A DNA stretch of 64,000 nucleotides from Luteibacter mycovicinus (GTDB lineage Bacteria > Pseudomonadota > Gammaproteobacteria > Xanthomonadales > Rhodanobacteraceae): NCBI RefSeq assembly GCF_000745235.1, contig NZ_JQNL01000001.1:248001-312000 (forward strand). The letters run 5' to 3'. Below, piece by piece: positions 17,217 through 25,939 of this stretch. The notes under the pieces were generated by a model. That model was not told where the DNA came from. It was given only the letters and a program-made list of their open reading frames with translations, and did not search any database. Position 1 is the first letter of the stretch; the number at the start of each line of letters is the position of its first letter. A program made the translations under genes and the position numbers.

Positions 17217-18500
17217 TCAGATGGTGGGCTGCTTACGCAGTCTGTCGGGGCCTTGTCCGCTGTCGAACCGGTGCCGCATCGTGATCAGTTGCATCAGCTG
17301 GAGCGCCCGCTCGAAATCGGGCTTCGCCGCGAGTGCGGCTTCCGCATCGGATTCGGCGCCTTTCACATCATTCATCGACAGGCGGGCGAGGCCGCGCTCG
17401 GTCCGGCTCGCTACTTCGGAGGCGGGTGACATGCGAAGCACCTCGGTAGCGTAGATCGCGGCATCCGCCGGGCCGCCGGCGCGTGCGCGACGTTGTGCGA
17501 TCTGTCGCATGACGGGCAGGCTCGGACCGATCTGGTTCATGGCCTCCAGGTCGGCGGTGCTCCATGCGCATTCGTCGCCGCACGAGCGTCGCGTCCATTC
17601 GATCTGGCTCACGATGAGGATCAGCAACGGATTGCTCGCGCCGGCCGCCCGCGCCCGTTCCTGCTCGGCGACGAGATCGGCGTCCGATCCCACCCATTTA
17701 CGCTGAAGAAGCCTGGCTGCTTCCTCATGCAACATGAAATTGTCGGGATGTTCGTGCAGAGCCTTTTCGAGGCGCTCCCTCGCTTCCAGCCGTTCGCCCT
17801 CGCGCGCTTCGACCCAGAGCATGCCGTACGTGGCTGGCGTCAGATGGGGGACAGCGATGAGGGCTCGCTGCAGGTCTTCAGCGCCTCTCGCGTCAAGCTG
17901 TGCCATCCGCGCAAACCGCTCGTCCGAGGTGTCCTGGCTGAAGGCGCCCCCGCGCGCCTCACCGGCCGCGGCTACATGCTGCAGACCGCTGGCAACGTGC
18001 GCCCAGACGTTATCGGGCGAACGCGCGAGCCAGGCGTCGGCAAGATCGCGCGCTTCCTTGCACGCGCACGAGAAGGTACGCAGGAAAGCCTCGTCCAGCT
18101 TCCACGAGGTCTCGATGCGAGCCTGATCTCTCAGCAAACCGTCGAAATATCGCTCCAGAGCCTTGGAGCCCTTCGCATCGAAGACCTGCTGAAGTTGCCC
18201 GAGCGACATCAAGGGGTCGAACTGGAAGTGGCACAGCAAGTCGACTTCCCGGTGATCCCAGTGCACGTCCCGCGGATCCGGGTAATGCAGGCAGCGGGCA
18301 AGACGATCGGGATCGGCATCGAAGCGCGCCATGTCCTCGATGACCGCTTTCTCGGCGTCGGTCGTATGGTGCAGTAACCCGCCTGGACGGGTAGCGGCGG
18401 CGCCCGCCGAACTGCTTTGACGCGCAGGACCGTCCTGCGCAAGCGCAGTTGCCGACAGCACGCAGACGAACGCGATAAATACACGCTTATGCCAGTACAT
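17217..18500 (-). CDS. Exported helical-repeat (TPR-like) protein, unknown function
   Basis: A 427-residue protein beginning with a signal peptide (MYWHKRVFIAFVCVLSATALAQ) at the ATG at 18500, preceded by a purine-rich GGGAACAGGG. The rest is almost wholly alpha-helical with TPR-like phrases: GMLWVEAREGERLEARERLEKALHEHPDNFMLHEEAARLL and RLSMNDVKGAESDAEAALAAKP. Several Cys (LLCHF, CACKEA, CGDECA) could form disulfides. I do not recognise a named family. It may be a periplasmic scaffold. Confidence 0.7.
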   Translation of the reverse strand: MYWHKRVFIAFVCVLSATALAQDGPARQSSSAGAAATRPGGLLHHTTDAEKAVIEDMARFDADPDRLARCLHYPDPRDVHWDHREVDLLCHFQFDPLMSLGQLQQVFDAKGSKALERYFDGLLRDQARIETSWKLDEAFLRTFSCACKEARDLADAWLARSPDNVWAHVASGLQHVAAAGEARGGAFSQDTSDERFARMAQLDARGAEDLQRALIAVPHLTPATYGMLWVEAREGERLEARERLEKALHEHPDNFMLHEEAARLLQRKWVGSDADLVAEQERARAAGASNPLLILIVSQIEWTRRSCGDECAWSTADLEAMNQIGPSLPVMRQIAQRRARAGGPADAAIYATEVLRMSPASEVASRTERGLARLSMNDVKGAESDAEAALAAKPDFERALQLMQLITMRHRFDSGQGPDRLRKQPTI

Positions 18501-18694
18501 CCCTGTTCCCTTCCCCTGGTGAACCCCTAGTCTATCCATAGGCGGCCGTCTTACAACCCTGGGTGACGTGCGAAGGCTCATTTGTCTTCGCTATCGCCCC
18601 CATAGCAAGTAACGATTGGATTGGAACGCGCTTGCCGCGCACGCTCTACGCTCACAGAAGCAACCGGGGGCGAACGCCCCAAGTCGAAAACACC

Positions 18695-19057
18695 ATGAAC
18701 ACTACCGCCCTCACCCGCACGCCGTCCCGTGCGCTCCCCCTGGCCGCACTGGTTCTTGCCGCTGGCCTCCTTGTCGTCGCGCCGCAGGTCCGCAAGGCAT
18801 CGCAGCAGGTGGCTCCCGCAAATGAGGACACGGCGCCTGCCGTGTATGTGGCGAACGGGGCAAATACCTTGCTCCCGTACGGAGCCGTCGGACACGACGT
18901 GCACGCAGCGCCGCAGACGGTGCTTCCCTACGGCGCGGTGAGCCACGAAGCGATGTCCTCCGCGGAGACCGTTCTGCCCTACGGCGCGATGACCTCGGCA
19001 TCCCTGCGCGATGCCATCACGCCTTACGGCCTGCTCAGCCGCCACGCGGCTCCGTGA
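18695..19057 (+). CDS. Small exported protein with four PYG repeats
   Basis: About 120 residues. The N-terminus (ALPLAALVLAAGLLVVAP) is a signal peptide or signal anchor. The mature part holds four spaced copies of a short repeat: LLPYGAVGHD, VLPYGAVSHE, VLPYGAMTSA and ITPYGLLSRH, each about 17-20 residues apart. No homology is recognised. The ribosome site is weak. Repeat conservation at the protein level argues that it is a real gene. Confidence 0.6.
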   Translation: MNTTALTRTPSRALPLAALVLAAGLLVVAPQVRKASQQVAPANEDTAPAVYVANGANTLLPYGAVGHDVHAAPQTVLPYGAVSHEAMSSAETVLPYGAMTSASLRDAITPYGLLSRHAAP

Positions 19058-19079
19058 CCGGGCCGCAAGGCGCCTGAAA

Positions 19080-19814
19080 TCAGATCGCCGACGTCCCGCC
19101 GTCGACGAAGAGCTGAACCCCGTTGACGTAGGTCGAATCGTCCGATGCCAGGAAGAGAGCCGCTTTCGCGATCTCTTCCGACGTGCCCATCTGGCCCCGC
19201 GGGATCATCGACTCGAACTGACGGATCGTCGCTTCATCGAACAGCTTTTCCTGGATCGGTGTGCGCACCTGTCCGGGATGCAGCACGTTGACCCGGATCC
19301 GGCGGTCCTTGAGCTCATTCAGCCATGTGCGCGCAAACGCGTGCAACGCGGCCTTGCTCGCCGAATACACGCCGAACGACGGGAATCCTTTGACCACGAC
19401 CATCGATCCGTTCAGCACGATCGATGCGCCCTCGGTCAGCAACGGAAGAGCCTTCTGCACGGTGAAAAGCGTGCCGCGCGTATTCAGGCCGAAGACGTTG
19501 TCGAAATGTTCTTCGGTGATGTCACCGAGCATGGCCGATTCGCCCGTGCCGGCGCTGGCGAAAATGATGTCGACCTTGCCCTTCTCGCGCTTCACCGTGT
19601 CGTAAAGGCGATCCAGATCGTCCAGATTGGCCGCATCGCCCTGCACGCCGGTCACATTGCGACCGATCAGCTTCACGGCCTCATCGAGCGTCGCTTTGGT
19701 GCGCCCGGTGATGAACACATACGCCCCTTCTTCCACGAACCGTTGCGCGGTGGCCAGCGCCATACCGCTGCTGCCACCCGTGATGACCGCGACCTTACCG
19801 TCCAGCTTACCCAT
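19080..19814 (-). CDS. Short-chain dehydrogenase/reductase
   Basis: A 244-residue classical SDR. It has the cofactor motif TGGSSGMALATAQRF (about 11-25), D-A-A after strand 4 (GDAANLDDLD), SAGTGE in place of NAG, the catalytic Ser in VLNGSMVV, and Y-S-A-S-K (about 147-151). The C-terminal VNGVQLFVDGGTSAI is typical of FabG-like members. AGGAAAGG precedes the ATG at 19814. It is divergent from a TetR regulator and separated by twin operator-like palindromes, so it is probably repressed by it. Substrate unknown. Confidence 0.88.
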   Translation of the reverse strand: MGKLDGKVAVITGGSSGMALATAQRFVEEGAYVFITGRTKATLDEAVKLIGRNVTGVQGDAANLDDLDRLYDTVKREKGKVDIIFASAGTGESAMLGDITEEHFDNVFGLNTRGTLFTVQKALPLLTEGASIVLNGSMVVVKGFPSFGVYSASKAALHAFARTWLNELKDRRIRVNVLHPGQVRTPIQEKLFDEATIRQFESMIPRGQMGTSEEIAKAALFLASDDSTYVNGVQLFVDGGTSAI

Positions 19815-19841
19815 GGCCTTTCCTCTTGAGTTATATTTAAT

Positions 19842-19879
19842 GGAGCAGTGCTCCGATTCAATATATGGAGCACCGCTCC
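19842..19879. promoter_or_regulatory. Twin TetR operator palindromes
   Basis: Two nearly identical sites, GGAGCAGTGCTCC (19842-19854, perfect) and GGAGCACCGCTCC (19867-19879, imperfect centre), both preceded by AT. They lie 25 bases apart centre to centre between the divergent SDR and TetR genes. The spacing of about 2.4 helical turns suits two repressor dimers. One site lies near each gene start. Confidence 0.7.
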
Positions 19880-19897
19880 ACTTGTCAATGGAAGCCC

Positions 19898-20458
19898 ATG
19901 CGAGCCGACGCGAAGAAAAATTACGATCAGGTACTGGCCGTCGCCGCCGAGGTCGTCGCCGAACAGGGCGCGGATGCGTCACTCCGCGATATCGCGCGGC
20001 GGGCGGAGGTCGGTCTCGGGACGCTGTACCGCCATTTCCCCACACGCGAGGCATTACTCGAAGTCTTGTTGCGCACCACCATGGACGAGCTGACACGGAA
20101 GGCGACCGACATCGAAGCCACCTGCGCTCCCGACGAAGCGCTGTTGACGTGGTCACGGCTGGCGGTCGCGTTCACCCACACCTTCCGCGGCGTCGTCGAC
20201 CTGATGGCTACCGCGATGGACGATGAAAACTCCGCGCTACATGCCTCGTGCACGAAGGTTCGCGCGGACGGTGCCCGACTGTTGCTGCGTGCCCAGGACG
20301 CGGGACTGGCCCGCAAGGACATCGACGGGGCGGATCTGCTGTCACTCATCGCGGCGCTGGGTTGGCTCAATGACCAGCCCTCGTTTGCCCCGAGAGCGGC
20401 GCATTTGTTCGACGTCATTGCCGATGCCCTGCTGACCGCGAGGCCTCGCTCGCCGTAA
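19898..20458 (+). CDS. TetR-family transcriptional repressor
   Basis: A 186-residue repressor. The DNA-binding domain is ADAKKNYDQVLAVAAEVV, then DASLRDIARRAEVGLGTLYRHFPTREALLEVLL (about 3-58), a strong TetR_N match. The C-terminal domain is of the SACE_7040/AcrR C-terminal type. I prefer the ATG at 19898, behind GGAAG, over the upstream ATG at 19865, which would overlap the operator. It should control the divergent SDR and itself. Confidence 0.9.
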   Translation: MRADAKKNYDQVLAVAAEVVAEQGADASLRDIARRAEVGLGTLYRHFPTREALLEVLLRTTMDELTRKATDIEATCAPDEALLTWSRLAVAFTHTFRGVVDLMATAMDDENSALHASCTKVRADGARLLLRAQDAGLARKDIDGADLLSLIAALGWLNDQPSFAPRAAHLFDVIADALLTARPRSP

Positions 20459-20534
20459 CGCCGAGGCCGCTGACACGAACCCTTTTGGGCGCCGTGCGTG
20501 ATAAGTTTTTGCATCTCCTTGCAAGGACCGCCGA

Positions 20535-21275
20535 ATGCCTCTGCCCGTCGTCTACGTCCAAGGTTTCATCGGCCATCTGCGTTTTCCGGAATTGCGCGCG
20601 GGACTCGATCCGTCGCGGGTCATCAGCCCCGATCTTCTTGGCTTCGGTGAGTTCGCGCATCGCCTTCCGCGGTCCGTGGCCGACCAGGTCGAGCACCTGG
20701 AACGTCAGATTTCCGAGCGATTCGGCGACGCGCCGGTGCTGCTGGCGGGCCACTCGGGCGGGGCGGCCGTGTGCGTGCGCTTTGCCCAGGCCTGGCCCGG
20801 GCGTGTCGCGGGCCTGGTCAGTGCGGAAGGAAACCTCGCGCCAAGCGACGCATTCCTCTCCTCGCGCCTGGCCCCCATGTCGGGCGATGCGATACGTGCG
20901 TGGCTGGAGAAAGCTCGCGCCAACCCGGCCGCGTTCGTCGCGCAGGAGCGGATGGCGTTCGACACCGAACAGCTGGCACGTCTCGAAGACTGGCTCGCTC
21001 ACCAGTCCGCCGAAGCGATACATGCCATGGCGCGTGCCCTGCTCGTCGAGACCGTGCATCCCGGGTACGCCATGGCCGTCGCGAGCGTCATGGCATCGGT
21101 TCCCACCTATCTCATCCAGGGCGCAAAGTCGGTAGGTGCGCTCGGTGTGCCGCCGCGTCTCGTCGCCATGGCCGCAGGAACGATCACCATTCCAGGCGCC
21201 GGGCACCTCATGGTTCTGGAAGCACCCGAGGCCGTTGCCGCCGCCGTCGTCGCCATCATCAGGGAACTCAGCTGA
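20535..21275 (+). CDS. Alpha/beta-hydrolase
   Basis: A 246-residue alpha/beta-hydrolase fold protein. Motifs seen: the oxyanion-region QGFIGH near residue 9, nucleophile elbow LLAGHSGGAAV (Ser about 75), a cap region (about 115-175), and the catalytic His in IPGAGHLMVLEAP (about 222). The acid residue is not certain. AAGGA precedes the ATG. Family members include esterases and haloperoxidase-like enzymes. It is likely a monocistronic gene downstream of the TetR gene. Confidence 0.82.
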   Translation: MPLPVVYVQGFIGHLRFPELRAGLDPSRVISPDLLGFGEFAHRLPRSVADQVEHLERQISERFGDAPVLLAGHSGGAAVCVRFAQAWPGRVAGLVSAEGNLAPSDAFLSSRLAPMSGDAIRAWLEKARANPAAFVAQERMAFDTEQLARLEDWLAHQSAEAIHAMARALLVETVHPGYAMAVASVMASVPTYLIQGAKSVGALGVPPRLVAMAAGTITIPGAGHLMVLEAPEAVAAAVVAIIRELS

Positions 21276-21498
21276 TCGCGAGCCGGGATTAAATTGGTTA
21301 CCGTTGAAAGCACCGCGCTGCCTTGACCTGGTTCTCATTTTCAACGAACCACCTCTGCGACACTTCGCCGACTCGCACGAGCCGACGCCTCTTCAGACCT
21401 GTCGAAAACGGCGCCCTGCGTGCACGTTTCCCCACTGGATGACCACCCACGGTCCGGTGACGGACAGATGGGTTGTGGGTATCCCTGAGGAGCGGTGA

Positions 21499-23445
21499 GT
21501 GAATCCGATGATCAAGTTCAAGCCGATCGCGCATCGGCTGGTGCCGACGCGTGCCCGTTTCAAATCGCTGCTGGCCATAGCAAGCCTTGCGACCATGGCG
21601 GCGGCTTTGCCTGCTGCCGCCGCGGAACACGCGCCATTGACCGGGCCGCAAGTCGACGGTCCGACCGCCGTTGCGCGTGCGCGTGTGGCAGCCGACGTGC
21701 TGATGGCCACCTACGATCCCGTGAAGGCCTGGTTCCCCTCCAGCTGGTGGAACTCCGCCGTCGCCTTGCAGACCATCGGTGACTACATGCAGCGCACCGG
21801 CGACCGCCGCTACCTCGGTCAGCTGGACAACACGTTCGAGAAGGACAAGGGCGCCTTTCCCGCCGGCGTGTTGTCGGGCGATCCGCTGCTGGGCAACTTC
21901 ACCAGCCGGGCGATCGACGATTCGGAATGGTGGGCCCTGACCTGGCTGCGGGCCTATGACCTGACAAAGGATCCCAAGTACCTGGCCATGGCGGTCACCA
22001 TCGCCAACTACGTCAACGGCTACTGGGACACCGGCACCTGTGGTGGTGGCGTCTGGTGGGACGGCGAGCGCACGTACAAGAATGCCATCACCAACGGTTT
22101 GTGGATCCGCCTCACCGCCGAACTGCATAACCGCATTCCCGGCGACACGTTGTGGCTGGGCCGTTCCAGGACGGCGTGGACCTGGTTCCAGGGCAGCGGC
22201 ATGGTCAATGCCGACGGACTGGTCAACGACGGACTGACCAACGCATGCATCAATAACGGCCAGACCGTCTGGAGTTACAACCAGGGGCTCGCCATCGGCG
22301 GGGGCCTGGAACTGTATCGGGCGACCGGGGATGCACAGATCCTGGCGACAGTGAAGCGCCTCGCCGACGCGGCGATCGGACCGGACGCTTTAGCGACCAA
22401 TGGCATCCTCACCGAGAGCTGCGACGCAGCCGATCAGAGCTGCGACGACAATGGCAAGCAGTTCAAGGGCATCTTCACGCGCTACTGGACCGATCTGGTC
22501 GACACCACGCATGACCCCCGTTATGCCACCTTCCTGGACCACCAGGCGCAAAGCGTCTGGGCGAACGATCGAGATGCGGCAGGACGACTCGGCACCCGCT
22601 GGTCCGGAGCGACGGATAACGATCATCCCAACGTCTTCGACTGGCGCACGCAGGCTAGCGCGCTCAGCGCGCTGATTGGCGATGTGCCCGCCGCGACACC
22701 GCTTGAGTCGCTGGCGGCGACGCTGTCTCCGGCACAACCGGTCATCATGCCGTCGGCATCCGGCACGACGAAGATTCCCGTCGACCTCGGCGTTTCGGCC
22801 ACCGGCTTCCTGCCCGTGCTCGCGCTCGCCTCGGTCGACGTACCTTCGGGATGGAACGCGACGCCACGTACGAATCTGCTTGCCCTTCAGCCTCACGGCA
22901 TCTCGGCGCCGGTCAGCGGCAAGCTGCCGTTGAACGTCACCGTGCCTGGCAACGCGGCGGATGGACACCACATGGTGACGGTGTATCTGAAAGCGGCGGG
23001 CTTACGCTTCACGACGCAGGCCGACGTGCTCGTTGCCCATGCGATCGACTTCGATACCGGCACGGTCGACGAGAACCCCTGGTTGTTCGACGCGGGCGGG
23101 TCGCAGAGCAACGGCGTGCAGAACCGCTTTGCCGATGGCCATGCCCACTTCACGTATCGCTTCCCGTTCCCGGCGGACACGTCCGCCGCGCATGTCACGC
23201 TGACCATCGATGCCGAATTCCTCGTGCAGATCAGCCAGGACAACGCGCACTGGACCACGGTGCTGCAGGAGTCGCAGCCGGTCACGGATGGCTCGAACAA
23301 GGCGGACCGCACCATCGACCTCACCCCGTACCTCGGCGCGGCGGCAGACGGGTCGAAGCCCGTGTACCTGAAAGTGTCCGATGCCTTCCCCGACGACGGC
23401 TGGGGCGGTCGCGTGTACCACGTGACGGCGAACATACTCCAGTAG
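21499..23445 (+). CDS. Secreted glycoside hydrolase family 76 (alpha-1,6-mannanase-like)
   Basis: A 648-residue exported enzyme. The signal peptide ends at about residue 42 (ALPAAAA-E). The GH76 alpha/alpha-barrel (about 55-395) includes the twin acidic motif AIDDSEWWALTWLRAYDLT, the catalytic Asp pair of the family, and the signatures CGGGVWWDGERTYKNAITNGLW and WSYNQGLAIGGGLELYRATG. An NPCBM-associated (NEW3) beta-sandwich (about 420-515) and a further beta-rich domain (about 515-648) follow. GH76 enzymes cut alpha-1,6-mannan of fungal and mycobacterial walls. The GTG start is behind GAGGAG; an ATG nine bases later is possible. Confidence 0.88.
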   Translation: MNPMIKFKPIAHRLVPTRARFKSLLAIASLATMAAALPAAAAEHAPLTGPQVDGPTAVARARVAADVLMATYDPVKAWFPSSWWNSAVALQTIGDYMQRTGDRRYLGQLDNTFEKDKGAFPAGVLSGDPLLGNFTSRAIDDSEWWALTWLRAYDLTKDPKYLAMAVTIANYVNGYWDTGTCGGGVWWDGERTYKNAITNGLWIRLTAELHNRIPGDTLWLGRSRTAWTWFQGSGMVNADGLVNDGLTNACINNGQTVWSYNQGLAIGGGLELYRATGDAQILATVKRLADAAIGPDALATNGILTESCDAADQSCDDNGKQFKGIFTRYWTDLVDTTHDPRYATFLDHQAQSVWANDRDAAGRLGTRWSGATDNDHPNVFDWRTQASALSALIGDVPAATPLESLAATLSPAQPVIMPSASGTTKIPVDLGVSATGFLPVLALASVDVPSGWNATPRTNLLALQPHGISAPVSGKLPLNVTVPGNAADGHHMVTVYLKAAGLRFTTQADVLVAHAIDFDTGTVDENPWLFDAGGSQSNGVQNRFADGHAHFTYRFPFPADTSAAHVTLTIDAEFLVQISQDNAHWTTVLQESQPVTDGSNKADRTIDLTPYLGAAADGSKPVYLKVSDAFPDDGWGGRVYHVTANILQ

Positions 23446-23453
23446 GCTGAAGG

Positions 23454-23486
23454 ACCTCCGTCCTCGTCACGGGACGGGACGGAGGT
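23454..23486 (+). terminator. Hairpin after the GH76 gene
   Basis: Ten-base inverted repeat ACCTCCGTCC / GGACGGAGGT with a 13-base loop starts nine bases after the GH76 stop. It lacks a U-tract, so it may be a weak or Rho-assisted terminator or an mRNA-stabilising stem. Confidence 0.4.
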
Positions 23487-23562
23487 TCCCGCCACCGTCG
23501 GGATCATGGACCGCCGTGCCGATGATCCAGCGGCGCGCCGGTTTCCCGGCTATGCTTGGCCG

Positions 23563-24768
23563 ATGACCGATTCCCTGACACCCCTGAGCGTCGAGGCCTC
23601 CGTTGAGGCCATCCAGCGGCTGTCGATCGTGCCCAAGGTCCTGGAAGCGGTCTGCAAGGTCACGGGAATGCGCTTCGCCGCCATCGCCCGCGTCACCGAC
23701 GATCGCTGGACCGCCTGCGCCGTACTCGACCACCTGAACTTCGGACTGCTTCCGGGCGGCGACCTCGTCCTCAACAGCACCATCTGCGATGAAATCCGCG
23801 AGCATCGCCAGTCGGTCATCTTCGGCCATGCCAGCCATCATCCTGTTTTTTCGGCGCACCACACGCCCCGGATCTACGGGCTGGAAAGCTACGTCTCGGT
23901 GCCCATCCTGACCGAGGGCGGCAAGTTCTTCGGCACCTTGTGTGCGATCGACAGCGCGCCGCGCGACTTCGACGAAGGGACGATCCTCGCGAGTCTCACG
24001 ATGTTCGCCGAACTCGTCGCCTCCCATCTCGCCCTCCACGACCGCACGATGGCCGCCGAAAACGCCCTGAAAGTCGAGGCGGAGACCGGCGCGCTGCGCG
24101 AACAGTTCCTTGCCGTCGTCGGTCACGACCTGCGCAGCCCCTTGCAGGCCGCCAAGCTGGCCGCTGAACTCCTCGAACCGTTGCAGGAAGGCGAGCGCGC
24201 CAGGCGCCTGACCCGCAATCTGACGCAGAGCCTCAACCGCATGACGGGACTCATCGCCGACGTGATGGATCTGGTCCGCGGCCGACTCGCCGGACGACTG
24301 GAACTCGACCTCGAGGAAGGCCCCGATCTGCAGATGGTTCTCGATGGTGTCGCGGAAGAGGTTCGCCTGGGCAACCCCACGTGCCAGATCGTGACCGAAG
24401 GTGAGATCGACTGTGGCGTACGCTTCGACGACCGGCGCATCCGGCAGCTGATGGCCAACCTGCTGAACAACGCGGTGGCCCACGGCGATCCCACCCAGCC
24501 GATCGTCGTGAGTTATGCACAGTCCGGAGACGGCATCGAGGTCTGTGTCGCCAACGCCGGCGAGCCCATTCCCGCCCACTTCCTGCCACGCCTGTTCGAG
24601 CCGTTCTTCCGGCCGGAATCGCCACGCTCCCAGCCCGGGCTGGGTCTTGGCCTTTACATCGCGTCCGAGATCGCCCGAGGCCACGGCGGAACCCTTCGGG
24701 TGGACTCGAACGCCAACGAAGGCACGCGTTTCACCCTCAGCGTGCCGCGAGTGCGGGTCGCCGCTTGA
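23563..24768 (+). CDS. GAF-domain sensor histidine kinase
   Basis: About 401 residues, soluble, with no membrane segment. The N-terminal GAF (about 20-165) contains ITDDRWTACAVLD-like strands and the usual ending FFGTLCAIDSAPRDF. HisKA has the phosphoacceptor VVGHDLRSPLQAAK (His about 187), and HATPase_c has LLNNAVAHGDP, FEPFFRPE and GLGLGLYIASEIARGHGG. No receiver domain or partner regulator is adjacent. I chose the ATG at 23563 because the 19 residues before it, from an earlier ATG at 23506, look non-coding. GAF domains sense small molecules, light or redox. Confidence 0.87.
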   Translation: MTDSLTPLSVEASVEAIQRLSIVPKVLEAVCKVTGMRFAAIARVTDDRWTACAVLDHLNFGLLPGGDLVLNSTICDEIREHRQSVIFGHASHHPVFSAHHTPRIYGLESYVSVPILTEGGKFFGTLCAIDSAPRDFDEGTILASLTMFAELVASHLALHDRTMAAENALKVEAETGALREQFLAVVGHDLRSPLQAAKLAAELLEPLQEGERARRLTRNLTQSLNRMTGLIADVMDLVRGRLAGRLELDLEEGPDLQMVLDGVAEEVRLGNPTCQIVTEGEIDCGVRFDDRRIRQLMANLLNNAVAHGDPTQPIVVSYAQSGDGIEVCVANAGEPIPAHFLPRLFEPFFRPESPRSQPGLGLGLYIASEIARGHGGTLRVDSNANEGTRFTLSVPRVRVAA

Positions 24769-24811
24769 GGGCGAAGCGCCTTCGGCTCAGGCCTCGCCGG
24801 CGGGAGCGAGC

Positions 24812-25078
24812 ATGGATATAGAGGCGACAATCATCCAGCTTCTGGGTCGACGAGCTCCCGAGGCGTCGATTTGTCCGTCGGATGTCGCGCGGGCGCTCAC
24901 CGCCGACGAAGCCGCCTGGCGGGCACTCATGCCACAGGTACGCGAAGTCGCCGCCGCGCTCGCGCGTAGCGGGCGCGTCGTCATCACTCAGGGAGCGGAG
25001 CGACTATCCCCGGAGGATGTCGATCGGGGACCTGTCCGTCTTCGCCGCGGCCCAGGCTGGTCTAAGGCACAGAAATAA
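24812..25078 (+). CDS. DUF3253 small protein
   Basis: An 88-residue protein with the winged-helix-like DUF3253 signature: ICPSDVARALTADEAAWRALMPQVREVAAALARSGRV, then ITQGAERLSPEDVDRGPVRLR. GGGAG lies seven bases before the ATG. The family is often found beside DNA-repair or S-adenosylmethionine-related genes, but no biochemical role is established. Its last 17 bases overlap the convergent EAL gene. Confidence 0.85.
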   Translation: MDIEATIIQLLGRRAPEASICPSDVARALTADEAAWRALMPQVREVAAALARSGRVVITQGAERLSPEDVDRGPVRLRRGPGWSKAQK

Positions 25079-25814
25079 AACGGATGTCCGGCAGCGGGGC
25101 CAGCGCCGGACGCGCAAAGAAAAAGCCCTGCTGCAGCGAGATACCCAGGTCGAACAGCGCCTTCGCCTCCTCCGCGAGCTCGACGCCTTCGGCGATGACG
25201 CGGACGCCGATCTCCTCACATAACCGGACCATGTGTCTCACGATGCGCTGGCGCACCACGTCTTCGTGGACGTTTCGGATCAGGCCGATGTCCAGCTTGA
25301 GCAGGTCCGGCTGAAAGTCGGCCAGCAGATTCAGTCCTGCGTATCCCGCCCCGAAGTCGTCGATCGCGGTCTTGAATCCGCGTGCCCGGTAAGCCGCGAG
25401 GATGGAGAGCAGGTGCGCGTGGTCCGTGATCTCTTCGTGCTCGGTCACTTCGAAGATGATGTCGGTCAGCGGCCAGTTCACCCGTTCCGCGGCCGCCAGG
25501 GTCGCCCGGAGGCAATGCTCCGGATTGTAGACGGCGTTGGGCAGGAAATTGATGGAGACCAGCGCGGGAAGCGCGGCATCCTTAGCACATTCCAGCGCGC
25601 GCACCCGGCACGCCTGATCGAAACCGTAACGATTCGATTCGTCGATGCCGCTGAGTACTTCAGCGGCTCCCTCGCCATGGATGCCACGTACCAGTGCTTC
25701 GTGCGCGAAGACGGTACGTGCGGCGACGTCCACGATGGGCTGAAACGCCATCGTAATCCCGGCGGCAAGTGAATCGCTGTCGCGGCAGGCCCCGCAGGTC
25801 AATTGGCTGTCCAT
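25062..25814 (-). CDS. EAL-domain cyclic-di-GMP phosphodiesterase
   Basis: A 250-residue stand-alone EAL protein that should hydrolyse c-di-GMP to pGpG. All key residues are visible: HEALVRG (the EAL motif), SINFLPNA, EVTEHEEI, DDFGAGYAGLN, KLDIGLIRN, EGVE and LQQGFFFARP. There is no GGDEF or membrane segment. A short N-terminal extension contains a CGAC motif (Cys7, Cys10) that might bind metal or respond to redox. I use the ATG at 25814; a TTG at 25832 is an alternative. Confidence 0.9.
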   Translation of the reverse strand: MDSQLTCGACRDSDSLAAGITMAFQPIVDVAARTVFAHEALVRGIHGEGAAEVLSGIDESNRYGFDQACRVRALECAKDAALPALVSINFLPNAVYNPEHCLRATLAAAERVNWPLTDIIFEVTEHEEITDHAHLLSILAAYRARGFKTAIDDFGAGYAGLNLLADFQPDLLKLDIGLIRNVHEDVVRQRIVRHMVRLCEEIGVRVIAEGVELAEEAKALFDLGISLQQGFFFARPALAPLPDIRFISVP

Positions 25815-25939
25815 CGTTTCCGTGTTCCTCAAGTCCCCGTTTATCGGCCGGCATCCGCGATTCTGAAGGTACCACCGTTCCGATGCGGACCATTCACGCC
25901 TGTTGGGCTCTTCTCGTCTACTGCGCAGGGGATTGACGA

